Of a stretch of 64,000 bases of DNA, positions 7,485 through 16,341 are shown one piece after another. Under the pieces are notes generated by a model that worked only from the letters and a program-made list of their open reading frames with translations, was not told the DNA's origin and searched no databases. The number at the start of each line of letters is the position of its first letter. The first letter of the stretch is position 1. Both the position numbers and the translations under genes were made by a program. Origin of the DNA: Acidobacteriota bacterium (GTDB lineage Bacteria > Acidobacteriota > Holophagae > Holophagales > Holophagaceae); NCBI GenBank assembly GCA_016192145.1, contig JACPUT010000002.1, positions 496,001 to 560,000 of the forward strand, written 5' to 3'.

Positions 7485-9569
7485 TCACAGGTACTTCGAG
7501 AGCCACGCCTTCACCTCTTCGTACCACTGGAGGTGATTCTCTCCCTTCAGGATCCAGTGGTTCTCGTCGGGGAAGACGACGAGGCGGCTGGGTACCTGGA
7601 GGCGCTGCTGCATCGCGAAGTTCATCAGCGCGTTGCCCACGGGCACGCGATAGTCCAGCTCCCCCACGGTGATGAGGATGGGCGTCTTGAAGCCCGTGCC
7701 CTTGGCGTGGTTGCCGCCCTGCATGAGGGGGCTCTGGTCGCGCCACACCTTGGAGTTGCCCCAGACGGGCCCGCCGTTGGTGAGCTCCCGGTGGTAGACG
7801 CCATCGCTGGTGCCCCACTGCAGGGCGAGGTCCATCTCTCCCGCGTGGCTGATGATGGCCTTGTAGCGGGTGGTGGTGGCTTGCAGCCAGTTGGCCAGGT
7901 GCCCGCCGTAGCTGGCGCCGCCCGCGGCCTGGCGCGTGGCGTCCAGGAAGGGGAAGCGGGCGAGGGCGTCGTCCGCCGCGGCGTTCACGTCGTCGGCAGG
8001 GCCCTTCAGCGGATCCAGGAAGATGGACTGCCCGAAGGCCTCGCCATAGCCCGAGGAGCCGCGGTAATCCGTGAGGAGCACCGCCTGGCCGGGCTGGGTG
8101 AGCAGGTCGTAGTTCCAGCGGATGGAGAAGGCATCCCGCCACATGTTCGCCGCGCCGCCGTGGATGACGACGAAGAGGGGCACCTTCTTTCCGTCCGTCA
8201 TCCCGCTTGGCTTCACGAGCATGGAGTGGAGCTTCGGGCCGCGCTTCGTCGTCGTCCAGAAGTGCTCCACGGGGGCCCAGGCGAGACGGGCCACGGCGTC
8301 GGCGTTGAACCGGGTCAGGGGCTTCGCGCCCTGGTCTCCGAAGGCCACGACCTCCGGCGGGTTGGAGGTGGATTCCCAGGTGCCGAAGAGCCGGCCGCCG
8401 CCCGTGGCCAGGGCGCCGATGCAGCCGCGAGGTGGGCAGGGCTCCTCGCGCACCTCACCGCCCGCCAGGGGCAGGGAGTGGAGCTTCTCCAGGCCCGCGT
8501 GTTCGAAGGTGACGTAGGCGCGGTCGCTGCCCTTGGGCACCACGAAGCGCGAGATCGAGCGATCGAGTTGGGCGGTGAGCACCGTGGGCTTGTCCTGGAA
8601 AGGCCAGGGAAAGGCCATGAGGCGGTTGACGTGGAAGACCTTGCCATCGTTGGGGGCGGAGGTGCAGAGCAGCCGCTTCCCGTCGGGGGTGAAGGCGGGC
8701 TGGCCGACATCCCGGTTCCCCGTGGTGAGCTGCGCGGGCTCGCCGCCCTGGGCGCTCACCAGGAACAGGTGGCTGTCCACTTCGCGATGGGCGGACTGAT
8801 CCAGGTGCGGGACGGCTACGAACACGACGCCGCTGCCATCCGGTGTCCACACCGCGTCGAGGTTGCCGCCCTCGTTGCCCTTGGTGCCGTTGAAGCCGGC
8901 GCTGGCCAGGGCCTTCGTGCCCGCCAGCAGGTTCTTCGGCGTAGAACCAGGTTCCAGGCCCTGGACCCACAGGCTGGGCTTGCGATCATCCCGCCAGTGA
9001 TCCCAGCGGCGCACGGGGAAGGCATCGTAGGTGCGGGCCGTGCCCTTCCGTTCCTTGCGGGCCTTGGCCTCCTTGGCGATGGCCGCCACCTCCTCGGCGC
9101 CGGGATACACGTCACTCACGAACAGGAGCTGCGTACCGTCCGGGCTCCACTTGGGGGCCTTGGCCCCCAGGGGAAGTTCCGTGACGCGCCGGGCCTCTCC
9201 GCCCGCCAGATCGAGGACGTACACCTGGGATTGTTCATCGCCTTCGCGCTTGGCCGTGAAGGCCAGGCGGCGGCCATCGGGTGCCCAGGCGAGGCCGCCC
9301 TCGCCGGGCTTCGTGAAGGTGATCTGGCGCGGCGCCGCGTCGCCCTCGAGCGCCTTCAGCCATAGGTCCGAGCGCTGCTCTTTGGGGTCGTAGGAAGGCT
9401 CCGTCACGGAGAACACGGCCCACTTCCCATCGGGGCTCACGGCGGGGGCGCCCACCCGCTTGAGAAGGAAGATGTCCCGGTGCGTGGGAGCCTGCGGGGT
9501 CTGCCCCACCATGGCTGAACCCACCAGGGTGAGCAGGGCGACACCGGCCAGGGGACGGAGGAAGCGCAT
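7485..9569 (-). CDS. Secreted S9-family prolyl-oligopeptidase/acylaminoacyl-peptidase-like enzyme
   Basis: A 694-residue serine peptidase. The start is the ATG at 9569, which follows GGAG and begins a clear signal peptide (MRFLRPLAGVALLTLVGSAM). A seven-bladed WD40-like propeller region covers about residues 40-400, with repeated sPDGk motifs (AVSPDGKWAVF, WAPDGRRLAF, WSPDGTQLLF, FTPDGKRLL). The C-terminal hydrolase has the nucleophile elbow GGASYGG (Ser553), the acid in VGELDYRVP (Asp639) and the His in PDENHW (His671), which together form the triad. It probably degrades peptides in the periplasm. It lies 25 bp downstream of the membrane-protein gene at 9595-10065 and may be cotranscribed with it. 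Confidence 0.92.
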   Translation of the reverse strand: MRFLRPLAGVALLTLVGSAMVGQTPQAPTHRDIFLLKRVGAPAVSPDGKWAVFSVTEPSYDPKEQRSDLWLKALEGDAAPRQITFTKPGEGGLAWAPDGRRLAFTAKREGDEQSQVYVLDLAGGEARRVTELPLGAKAPKWSPDGTQLLFVSDVYPGAEEVAAIAKEAKARKERKGTARTYDAFPVRRWDHWRDDRKPSLWVQGLEPGSTPKNLLAGTKALASAGFNGTKGNEGGNLDAVWTPDGSGVVFVAVPHLDQSAHREVDSHLFLVSAQGGEPAQLTTGNRDVGQPAFTPDGKRLLCTSAPNDGKVFHVNRLMAFPWPFQDKPTVLTAQLDRSISRFVVPKGSDRAYVTFEHAGLEKLHSLPLAGGEVREEPCPPRGCIGALATGGGRLFGTWESTSNPPEVVAFGDQGAKPLTRFNADAVARLAWAPVEHFWTTTKRGPKLHSMLVKPSGMTDGKKVPLFVVIHGGAANMWRDAFSIRWNYDLLTQPGQAVLLTDYRGSSGYGEAFGQSIFLDPLKGPADDVNAAADDALARFPFLDATRQAAGGASYGGHLANWLQATTTRYKAIISHAGEMDLALQWGTSDGVYHRELTNGGPVWGNSKVWRDQSPLMQGGNHAKGTGFKTPILITVGELDYRVPVGNALMNFAMQQRLQVPSRLVVFPDENHWILKGENHLQWYEEVKAWLSKYL

Positions 9570-9594
9570 GGGAACTCCAGATGATTTCGCGAGT

Positions 9595-10065
9595 TTAGCC
9601 CTGTCGCACTGGGGCGGTGTCACCTCGGGGCCTCCAGAGGGAGAGCACTAGGCCGCACACGAGGATGCCCAACAGGACGGCATTGATACTGGTACCGGGA
9701 GACGTTCCGATCCGCTCGATGGGCCATTGGAGATGGAGCAGTTTGCGGCCCACCTGCTCGATGAGCAGGATCACGAACGCCAAGGGGACGAGACTGCGAT
9801 ACCGCAGCAACACGACGAGGGCGGCGAGCCCGATCACCAGTTGGCACAACCCCCACGCCGCGAACATGAACAGGAAGGCGGAAGCGCTCGCGGAATCGAA
9901 GGTATGGACCGGGATCCCATCGGCGGAGCGAGCCACCGTCGGAGCATTGAAGATGATGTTCAGGCCCATGGCGACCTTGAGCGGCGTCAGCGCGAAGAGC
10001 CACAACCCGAGCCTGCGTCCCGGGTAGGTGTTGTCGGCCACGCGAGGGAAGAGGGTTGCGATCAC
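9595..10065 (-). CDS. Uncharacterised four-helix membrane protein
   Basis: 156 residues with four hydrophobic segments (about 20-40, 63-88, 90-110, 128-148), so an integral inner-membrane protein. The start is a GTG at 10065 preceded by GGAGG with 5-nt spacing. I do not recognise the family; the pattern of hydrophobic helices and a central GRKLLHLQWP loop suggests a small conserved membrane protein. It is upstream of the S9 peptidase in the same direction with a 25-bp gap. Immediately upstream, base composition drops sharply. Confidence 0.7.
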   Translation of the reverse strand: MIATLFPRVADNTYPGRRLGLWLFALTPLKVAMGLNIIFNAPTVARSADGIPVHTFDSASASAFLFMFAAWGLCQLVIGLAALVVLLRYRSLVPLAFVILLIEQVGRKLLHLQWPIERIGTSPGTSINAVLLGILVCGLVLSLWRPRGDTAPVRQG

Positions 10066-10188
10066 GGCGCCTCCAGGGGTCGAGCAACTTTCTGCGAGAC
10101 TAGCTTTCGAAATCAGAAGCGCGGTCGAATTGCGTCTGTGCCCGAGTGCATTTAGTGGTTAGGGGCCGAATCGATGAACATGCAAAAT

Positions 10189-10803
10189 CTATTTGCCTCT
10201 GGTGATCTTAGTAATTTCATTTTGAAAACGCTCATCGAGTTGTTTCATCTGGTCATTCAATGCCTTCTGTTGCGATATCAGGTCAGCGATCCTGTTCCCA
10301 CCGCGGTTGGCCATCAGATCTTGGTGAATTAGGATTAGGCCCCGAATTTCTCTGCTCACATTCTGTATTGATGAATCCAACACCTCGTGATTTTCAAGTT
10401 CAGTCCGGATTCCCCAAATTTCACGACGTATGTTGTCCATGGTTTCGACTGATCTGGCCCAGTATGTGCCAGCACGAGCATCCCATTGAGCATCACTTTC
10501 GCCAGCCGGTTTGATACCAAGTGAAGTGGCGACTTCTTCGAGAACAACTTTGAAATCAAATAAACAGGAATCAGCTTTGGCGAGTGTTTCACGTCTCCAC
10601 TGAGTCTGTCTTTCCGTGTGGGATAGCTCTGCTTTAAATACTTCTAATTCACAGGTCGCAATCCAGGCGAAGAGCGCTGTGGCGATAGCGGCCGCGATTC
10701 GTTTTGAGCCGTCGCCAGCACCAAGGGTGTAAAAGATCACCCCAAGTGCAAACGTTCCGATGAACATCCTTGTGATCCTGGATTTTGCAACTAGGTCTTC
10801 CAT
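10189..10803 (-). CDS. Low-GC membrane-anchored coiled-coil protein, unknown function
   Basis: 204 residues from the ATG at 10803 (AAGGGG upstream; 20 more in-frame codons precede it but lack a ribosome site). Two hydrophobic segments at about 12-30 and 35-55 anchor it in the membrane. The remainder (from about 60) is highly charged with Gln/Glu/Arg-rich helices, ending in a run suited to coiled coil (QKALNDQMKQLDERFQNEI). No family is recognised. Codon use and composition are far more A+T-rich than all neighbours from 10080 to about 10915, which suggests recent acquisition. Possible roles such as a phage-exclusion or signalling membrane protein are speculation. Confidence 0.7.
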   Translation of the reverse strand: MEDLVAKSRITRMFIGTFALGVIFYTLGAGDGSKRIAAAIATALFAWIATCELEVFKAELSHTERQTQWRRETLAKADSCLFDFKVVLEEVATSLGIKPAGESDAQWDARAGTYWARSVETMDNIRREIWGIRTELENHEVLDSSIQNVSREIRGLILIHQDLMANRGGNRIADLISQQKALNDQMKQLDERFQNEITKITRGK

Positions 10804-10915
10804 TCGATTGCCCCTTGAGCCTCGTTGGTGTGTTAATTGATTTTGTATATTGAGTAGAGGCACATAACTTTGAATTGGATCGAACGAATTATATACGGCC
10901 CCACCTTCCCCACGC

Positions 10916-11347
10916 TCAGGGATTCACGATCTTGATGGGCCGTGGTCCATCGTCGTCGCGCTTCGAGCCGGGTCCGGGCCTTCCCTTTTTCCGGTCCTTG
11001 GGCAGGAAGATCCACCCCAGGATCCCCGCCACGGCGGAGGAGATGAGGGCGCCCCAGAAGGCGGGCCAGAAGCCATCCACGGAGAACTGCAGGCCCAGGA
11101 GGCGGCTGAGGGAGCCGGCCCACCAGAAGATGAGGCCGTTGATCACCAGGTTGAAGCAGCCGAAGGAGCAGGCCACGGGCACCAGCGCGAGGAAGCGCAG
11201 CACCTGGCCCACGGTGGCGTTGAGGGCGCCCAGGAGGACGGCGACGATGAGCAGGTCCACGAAGGGGCCGTGGTGGATGCCGGAGACGAGGCTGGAGGCC
11301 ACGAGGAGGCCCACGGCGGAGAAGAGGAAGCGGAGGATCGTGTTCAT
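10916..11347 (-). CDS. Phage-holin-family (YvlD-like) membrane protein
   Basis: 143 residues starting at the ATG at 11347 (MNTILRFLFSAVGLLVASSL). An upstream in-frame ATG would add eight residues. Four hydrophobic helices with the sequence order LLIVAVLLGALNATVG - FGCFNLVINGLIFW - FWPAFWGALISSAVAGILGW match the Phage_holin_4_2/YvlD family of small membrane proteins, whose function is unsettled. The C-terminal tail from about 118 is basic and Gly/Pro-rich. Composition returns to high GC here, in contrast with the preceding gene. Divergent from the Ada-like gene, with element E4 between them. Confidence 0.8.
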   Translation of the reverse strand: MNTILRFLFSAVGLLVASSLVSGIHHGPFVDLLIVAVLLGALNATVGQVLRFLALVPVACSFGCFNLVINGLIFWWAGSLSRLLGLQFSVDGFWPAFWGALISSAVAGILGWIFLPKDRKKGRPGPGSKRDDDGPRPIKIVNP

Positions 11348-11391
11348 CTGCATTCGCCGGGGGGCGTCCATTGCGGGTGGACAAGAGAGTT

Positions 11392-11548
11392 ATCCACAGA
11401 TTTCACAGATTACACAGATTTAGAGGAGGGGCCTCTGCGCCGGGCGCAGGAACGAGCGGGTTGAGGACCAGCGGGCCGCCATTTGGGCCACCCCACGTCC
11501 CTTCCGGGCGCCAACCCTTGATCTGTGTAATCTGTGAAATCTGTGGAT
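11392..11548. repeat. Palindromic repeat element E4 (CACAGATTW-unit family)
   Basis: The left arm (11392-11419) consists of three 9-bp CACAGATT[TA] units and the right arm (11521-11548) is its perfect 28-bp reverse complement. The spacer is about 100 nt and shows no gene. Arms are A+T-rich in contrast to the high-GC spacer. It sits between the divergent holin-like and Ada-like genes, so it lies in or next to both promoters. Confidence 0.9.
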
Positions 11549-11620
11549 CCCCTTCTTCATCGCAAGAATCGGATTGAAGGGGCCAACCCCGGAGCCGAGT
11601 CTGGAATCCGGGAGCACACC

Positions 11621-12475
11621 ATGCCGAAGAGCGACTACGCCCGCATCGAACAGGCCATCCGGCTTCTGCAGTCGCGCGCCCGGGAGCAGCCCAGCCTCGC
11701 GGAGGTGGCCGAAGCCGCGGGCCTCAGCGAGTTCCACTTCCAGCGCCTCTTCCAGCGGTGGGCGGGCATCAGCCCCAAGCGCTTCCTCCAGGTGCTTACC
11801 TTGGCCGAGGCGAAGCGCATGCTGGCGGAATCCCGTAGCCTGCTGGACACGAGCTACGAGGTGGGTCTCTCCAGCCCCAGTCGCCTCCACGACCTCTTCC
11901 TCAGCCTGGAGTGCATGACGCCCGGCGAGTACAAGGCCCGGGCCGCGGGCCTCACCATCCGCTGGGGCGTGGAGGAGACGCCCTTCGGGCCCGCCCTCTT
12001 CGCCGCCCTGGAGCGGGGCCTCTGCGGCCTCTCCTTCCTCGCCGACGACGATCCGGAGGCCGCCTTCGCCCAGCTGCGGGAGCGCTGGCCCGAGGCCACC
12101 CTGGAGGCGGCGCCCGCCGCCGTGCGGCCCCTGGCCGAGGCCTTCGCCGCGCGCATGGCGGGGCGCGTGGACCAGCCCCTGTCCCTCGTGCTCAAGGGCA
12201 CCCCCTTCCAGCTGCGCACCTGGGAGGCCCTCCTGCGCATCCCCGCCGGCCACGCCCTCGCCTACGCCGACGTGGCGAAGCTCACGGGCTCGCCCGGCGC
12301 CTCCCGGGCCGTGGGCACCGCCGTGGGCGCCAATCCCATCGCCGGCCTCATCCCCTGCCACCGCGTGATCCAGGGGACGGGGGCCCTGGGCGACTACCGC
12401 TGGGGCGCGCCGCGGAAGGCCGCGCTGCTCGCCGTGGAACGGGGCCGGAGGTTGGAAGCTGAGGGCCGGGGATGA
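11621..12475 (+). CDS. AraC-type regulator fused to O6-methylguanine-DNA methyltransferase (Ada-like)
   Basis: 284 residues from the ATG at 11621 (GGGAG upstream). Residues about 8-105 form an AraC-type double helix-turn-helix (SLAEVAEAAGLSEFHFQRLF, then SYEVGLSSPSRLHDLF). Residues about 185-275 are the methyltransferase domain with the acceptor motif PCHRV (Cys246) and the flanking GTPFQLRTWEALLRIPAG. It should remove alkyl groups from O6-alkylguanine irreversibly and regulate target promoters. The N-terminal zinc and phosphotriester-sensing domain of classical Ada is missing, so how DNA damage activates it is unclear. It precedes the AlkA glycosylase gene in the same direction, matching an adaptive-response pair. 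Confidence 0.92.
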   Translation: MPKSDYARIEQAIRLLQSRAREQPSLAEVAEAAGLSEFHFQRLFQRWAGISPKRFLQVLTLAEAKRMLAESRSLLDTSYEVGLSSPSRLHDLFLSLECMTPGEYKARAAGLTIRWGVEETPFGPALFAALERGLCGLSFLADDDPEAAFAQLRERWPEATLEAAPAAVRPLAEAFAARMAGRVDQPLSLVLKGTPFQLRTWEALLRIPAGHALAYADVAKLTGSPGASRAVGTAVGANPIAGLIPCHRVIQGTGALGDYRWGAPRKAALLAVERGRRLEAEGRG

Positions 12476-12480
12476 GGCCG

Positions 12481-12641
12481 AAAAAGAAAAGAAAACCAGT
12501 GATGAACAGTGATGAACGGTGATGGAGTACGGAGTGTCGATGGGATCGGCCCAAGGATGGCCTGGGTCGCAGTGCCTCGAGTCGGCGATCACCGTTCATC
12601 CCTTTTCATCACTGTTCATCCCCGGTTGCTTTTGCTTTTCT
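12481..12641. repeat. Palindromic repeat element E5 (GATGAACRGT-unit family)
   Basis: Left arm 12481-12524: an A-rich tail followed by 10-bp GATGAACAGT/GATGAACGGT units. Right arm 12587-12640 is the reverse complement with one extra unit. The spacer is about 60 nt. It lies 6 bp after the Ada-like stop codon and 11 bp before the alkA start. E11 at 51818 has the same unit and the same A-rich outer tail, so the two are true relatives. Confidence 0.85.
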
Positions 12642-12651
12642 TGAACGCTCC

Positions 12652-13542
12652 ATGCCCCCGCACCTGATCCTCCCCCTCCCCACCTCGGCCCGCCTCGCCG
12701 ACATCCTGGCCTTCCACGGCCGGGATCCCGAGAGCCCCTCCGAGCGCGTGGACGGCGACACCCTGCACAAGGCCACGCGCCTGGGCGGGCGCCCCGTGCG
12801 CCTGCAGCTGCGGCTGACGTCCCCGCAGGCGGAGGTGCGCGTGGCGGGCGCGAAGGTGCGCAAGGCCGATGAGCCCGAGCTGCTCAGGCAAGCCACGCGG
12901 CTATTGGCCCTGGAGGGTGACGCCGCCGCCTTCGAAGCGAAGCACCGGACGCACCCCGAGCTGGGGCCGCTCCTTCGTCATCGCCCCGGCCTGCGGATCC
13001 CCCAGACGGCCACGGTCTTCGAGGCCCTCGTGTGGGCCATCCTCGGCCAGCAGGTGAACCTGCCCTTCGCCTTCAAGCTGCGCCAGCGGGTGATCCGCCT
13101 GGCGGGCGAAGCTGCGGGCGACGGCCTCGTGGCCCACCCCACGGCGGAGGCCCTGGCGGCCCTCGATCCCGACGCCTTCGCGCCCCTGCAACTCTCCCGC
13201 GCCAAGGCCGCCTGCCTCGTGCGCACGGCCCAGGCCGTGGTCTCGGGCCAGCTGCCGGTGGAAGGGCTCCCCCAGCTGGCGGCAGCTGACGTCGTGGCCC
13301 GGCTCACGGCCCTCAAGGGCATCGGCCCCTGGACGGCCCAGTACGTGCTGCTGCGCGGCTGCGGCCACCTGGACGGCCTGCCCCTGGGCGACAGCGCCCT
13401 CGCCACCGCCGCCCAGCGCGTGTGGGGCCTGGAGGCCCGCCCCACGGGCCCGGAGCTGGAGCGCCTCATGGAACCCTTCCGCCCCTGGCGCAGCCTCGCC
13501 ACCTACCACCTGTGGGCGAGCCTCAAGGACGCGCCCGCCTAG
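12652..13542 (+). CDS. alkA: DNA-3-methyladenine glycosylase II family (AlkA-like)
   Basis: 296 residues. Excises alkylated purines from DNA. Residues about 120-280 form the HhH-GPD core: FEALVWAILGQQVNLPFAFK, then the hairpin LTALKGIGPWTAQYV (222-234) and the catalytic Asp in PLGDSAL (Asp247). An N-terminal beta-rich domain of about 100 residues is typical of AlkA. It follows the Ada-like gene, separated only by element E5, and the two probably serve the same alkylation-repair response. No clear ribosome site precedes the ATG because E5 ends about 11 bp upstream. Confidence 0.9.
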   Translation: MPPHLILPLPTSARLADILAFHGRDPESPSERVDGDTLHKATRLGGRPVRLQLRLTSPQAEVRVAGAKVRKADEPELLRQATRLLALEGDAAAFEAKHRTHPELGPLLRHRPGLRIPQTATVFEALVWAILGQQVNLPFAFKLRQRVIRLAGEAAGDGLVAHPTAEALAALDPDAFAPLQLSRAKAACLVRTAQAVVSGQLPVEGLPQLAAADVVARLTALKGIGPWTAQYVLLRGCGHLDGLPLGDSALATAAQRVWGLEARPTGPELERLMEPFRPWRSLATYHLWASLKDAPA

Positions 13543-13561
13543 TTTCGATCGAAGCCCCGTA

Positions 13562-13871
13562 GGGAACGCGAAGAGCGCGAATGCGCCTGCGGCGCGCGAA
13601 GAGCGCGAAGGGTGTTCGGGCGGCGCGCTTGAACACGCCTTCGCGGGCCTCGTGCCCCGGAAGGCTCCGCTGGGGCCGGGGCCCCGCCGCTTTCCAGGCC
13701 AGGGGCCTGGGTGTTCCGACCCAGCCCGGGCCCTCCCTTCCCGGGGCGGGTGCCTGCGGCGCTTCGGGGCGCCACCCGCACCCGCCCCGGGAAGCGCACC
13801 GACGGCGTCGGTGCGGGCCTTCGGCCGGAGGGCCCTGTCTGCGGGGGAGCATTCGCGCTCTTCGCGTTCCC
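13562..13871. repeat. Large palindromic element E6 with nested stems (GCGCGAA-unit family)
   Basis: Perfect 23-bp inverted ends (13562-13584 and 13849-13871) contain the units ACGCGAAG and GCGCGAAT. The left end repeats once more (13591-13612). The 264-bp interior holds a nested 16-bp perfect stem (13738-13753 with 13778-13793) and several shorter GC-rich hairpins, and no credible gene. It occupies most of the 350-bp gap between the convergent alkA and SulP genes. E12 (57249) uses a similar GCGAAT unit. Confidence 0.8.
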
Positions 13872-13892
13872 CAGGGAACTCCGGGATTTCCC

Positions 13893-15764
13893 CTACCCCA
13901 CCTGCCGCCGCGTCCGCCCCAGCTGCGCCTTGTGGCGGTGCAGGAGGTGAAAGCGCAGGGCGCCCTTCTCCAGGTGGCGGAGGGGATGCAACTTCGCATC
14001 GAGGGCGTGGAAGGCGCTCACCATGTCCCGGCACACGGCGACGCGGCCCTCCTTGGCTTCGATGCCCGCCTTGGTGAAGGCCTGCGCCACGGAGGGCTGC
14101 AGGCCCACGAGGATCACCTTCACCTTCTGGCGGGCCAGCTCGTCGAGCACGCCCTCCAGGGCCACGATGCCCGTGACGTCGGCGGCGGGCACCTGCTCCA
14201 TGCGGAAGATCACGGCCCGCACCTCGCCGCCGATGGCGTGGATGGCGCCCATGGCCCGTTCCGTGGCCCCGAAGAAGAGGGGGCCCGAGAGGTCGTAGAT
14301 CACCACGCCCTCCGGCAGGGGCCCGGGCAGGGCGGAGTGGTCGGGCTCGGCGATGCGCCCCTCCGTCACGGCGGCCATGCGGCGCATGAAGAGGAGGCTC
14401 GCCAGCATCACGCCCACCGTGACGGCGATGACCATATCGAAGACGACGGTGAGCGCGAAGCAGATGAGCAGCACGGCCACGTCGCTGCGGGGGGCCACGC
14501 GCACCGTGTGGGCGAAGTGCTCCACCTCCGACATGTTCCAGGCCACGATGAGCAGCAGGGCCGCCAGGCTCGCCATGGGCAGGTGGCGCAGCAGGGGCGC
14601 CAGTACCAGCATCGCCGCGAGGATCGTCAGGGCGTGGGTCATGGCCGCCACGGGCGTGCGCCCCCCGAAGCGGAAGTTGGTGGCCGTGCGAGCGATGGCG
14701 CCCGTGGCGGGGATGCCGCCGAAGAAGGGGGTGAGCACGTTGCCCACGCCCAGGGCCAGGAGCTCCGCGTCGGGATCGTGGCGGGTGCGGGCCATGCCAT
14801 CGGCCACCACGGCGGAGAGCAGCGATTCGATGGCGCCGAGCATGGCCACGGCGAAGGCGCTGGGCAGCAGCAGGCGCAGGGTGGCCAGGTTCAGCACGAA
14901 GTCCCGCCCCTCGGGCCCCGGGGCGTTCCAGGGCCAGAGGAGGCTGAGGCCCGTGCGGGGGATGCCGTCCACCATCCGGCCGTCCACGAGGGTGTGGAAG
15001 CGGGTGCCCAGGGTCTCCAGGTGGAAGCCGGGCACGGAGAGGGCGAGCAGCCACCCCGCGAGGCCCGCCAGGGGCAGGGCCAGGAGGGGGGCGGGGACCT
15101 TGCGGATCATGCGGGGAAGGCGGACCAACCAGCGCTTGGGCAGCCGTGGCATGAGGAGGATGAGCAGGGTGCCTGCGCCGAAGCCGAATTCCGTGGGCGA
15201 GGCGCTGGGGGCCGCCCTCAGCAGGGCCCAGGTGCGCTCCAGGAAGTGGTCGGGGAAGTGGCTCACCTGGAGGCCGAAGAAATCCTTCAGCTGGAGCACG
15301 GCGATCACCACCGCGATGCCGCTCGTGAAGCCCGTGGTCACGGGGAAGGGGATGAACTGGATGAAGCGGCCCAGGCGCAGGAGGCCCATGCCGATGAGCA
15401 GGAGCCCTGCCAGCAGGCCCGAGAGCAGGAGGCCCGCCATGCCAAAGCGCACATACAGGGGCGCGAGCACGACGATGAAAGCCGCCGTGGGGCCCACCAC
15501 CTGGATGCGGGAGCCGCCGAGGAGGGCCGTGACGAAGCCCGCCACGATGGCCGTCGTCAGGCCCGCCTGGGGCGGCACGCCCACGGCGATGGCCAGCGCC
15601 ATAGCCAGGGGCAGGGCCACGATGCCCACGAGGAAACCCGACGCGAGATCCTTCCGGAACTGGGGCCCCGCGTAGCCCTCCCGCAGCACGGCGCGCAGGG
15701 CAGCCGCAGGCAGGGTCCTGAGCGGGATCCCTTCGCCGGTGTCGTGGAAGCGGGTGCGGGCCAT
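13893..15764 (-). CDS. SulP-family anion transporter with STAS domain
   Basis: A 623-residue inner-membrane transporter. Hydrophobic segments run through about residues 40-455, including GFLVGIVALPLAMALAIAVG, the SulP signature in helix 1, and GSRIQVVGPTAAFIV. The C-terminal STAS domain (about 475-590) contains VIYDLSGPLFFGATE and VPAADVTGIVALEGVLDELA. Substrates in the family include sulfate, bicarbonate and dicarboxylates; sequence alone does not decide. The protein ends in a basic 30-residue tail (HRHKAQLGRTRR). Start at the ATG at 15764. Single gene, convergent with alkA. Confidence 0.92.
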   Translation of the reverse strand: MARTRFHDTGEGIPLRTLPAAALRAVLREGYAGPQFRKDLASGFLVGIVALPLAMALAIAVGVPPQAGLTTAIVAGFVTALLGGSRIQVVGPTAAFIVVLAPLYVRFGMAGLLLSGLLAGLLLIGMGLLRLGRFIQFIPFPVTTGFTSGIAVVIAVLQLKDFFGLQVSHFPDHFLERTWALLRAAPSASPTEFGFGAGTLLILLMPRLPKRWLVRLPRMIRKVPAPLLALPLAGLAGWLLALSVPGFHLETLGTRFHTLVDGRMVDGIPRTGLSLLWPWNAPGPEGRDFVLNLATLRLLLPSAFAVAMLGAIESLLSAVVADGMARTRHDPDAELLALGVGNVLTPFFGGIPATGAIARTATNFRFGGRTPVAAMTHALTILAAMLVLAPLLRHLPMASLAALLLIVAWNMSEVEHFAHTVRVAPRSDVAVLLICFALTVVFDMVIAVTVGVMLASLLFMRRMAAVTEGRIAEPDHSALPGPLPEGVVIYDLSGPLFFGATERAMGAIHAIGGEVRAVIFRMEQVPAADVTGIVALEGVLDELARQKVKVILVGLQPSVAQAFTKAGIEAKEGRVAVCRDMVSAFHALDAKLHPLRHLEKGALRFHLLHRHKAQLGRTRRQVG

Positions 15765-15903
15765 GGAGTTATCCGGAAGATACTCCCGAGGGACCGGAAT
15801 GAGGATCTAAATCAGCACAGCGGGCGATTTGGATGGGAGAAACGGGAGTTTAGACAGGAATGGATTCGTCCGAAGTGCATAGTCAGAAGCCAAGGAGACG
15901 CAA

Positions 15904-16341
15904 ATGAAACCGTACATCCTCATTGCTTTCATTCTCGCCAGTGCCATGAATGCAAGGGCGCAGACCTACAGCCCGCCTAACGGGCATAAAATTTTGCTCA
16001 ACGTCCAAGTAACCCGGACAGATTTGGGAGATGAGGCCCATCTTAAGGTGACCTTTACGGTTCCCCCCGCCAGTGAGGCGATGCCTGTTCCCACCCAAGC
16101 CTTTTTATATGGCTGGATTGCATCGAGCAAACAGAGGCTGATGGTGTCGCAATCCAAAGGTGCAGACTCACCCGAAGGTTTCTTGGCCATTCGCCGGACG
16201 TTTGTGCCTGGAGAAACGGTCACCCTTGAAACCGACCTGCCAAAGTCGTTTGTAGATGCGGTTGGAGCTCACCTGCATGCGGGGCTTGGCGCTACGGGGA
16301 AAGGCTATTACCCAACCCAGAACCTGTTGGTGCAAAAGTAG
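15904..16341 (+). CDS. Small secreted protein of unknown function
   Basis: 145 residues with a strong AAGGAGA ribosome site 5 nt before the ATG. A signal peptide (MKPYILIAFILASAMNARAQ) ends in an Ala-Arg-Ala-Gln cleavage site. The mature part is probably all-beta and has no cysteines. No family recognised. Composition is noticeably lower in GC than the neighbours (15780-16530), so it may have been acquired. Confidence 0.75.
   Translation: MKPYILIAFILASAMNARAQTYSPPNGHKILLNVQVTRTDLGDEAHLKVTFTVPPASEAMPVPTQAFLYGWIASSKQRLMVSQSKGADSPEGFLAIRRTFVPGETVTLETDLPKSFVDAVGAHLHAGLGATGKGYYPTQNLLVQK

Noticed and set aside
11392-11548. Short tandem repeats read as a CRISPR array
   Set aside because: Units are 7-10 bp and directly adjacent, with one inversion between arms; there are no uniform 30-40 bp spacers and no cas genes.
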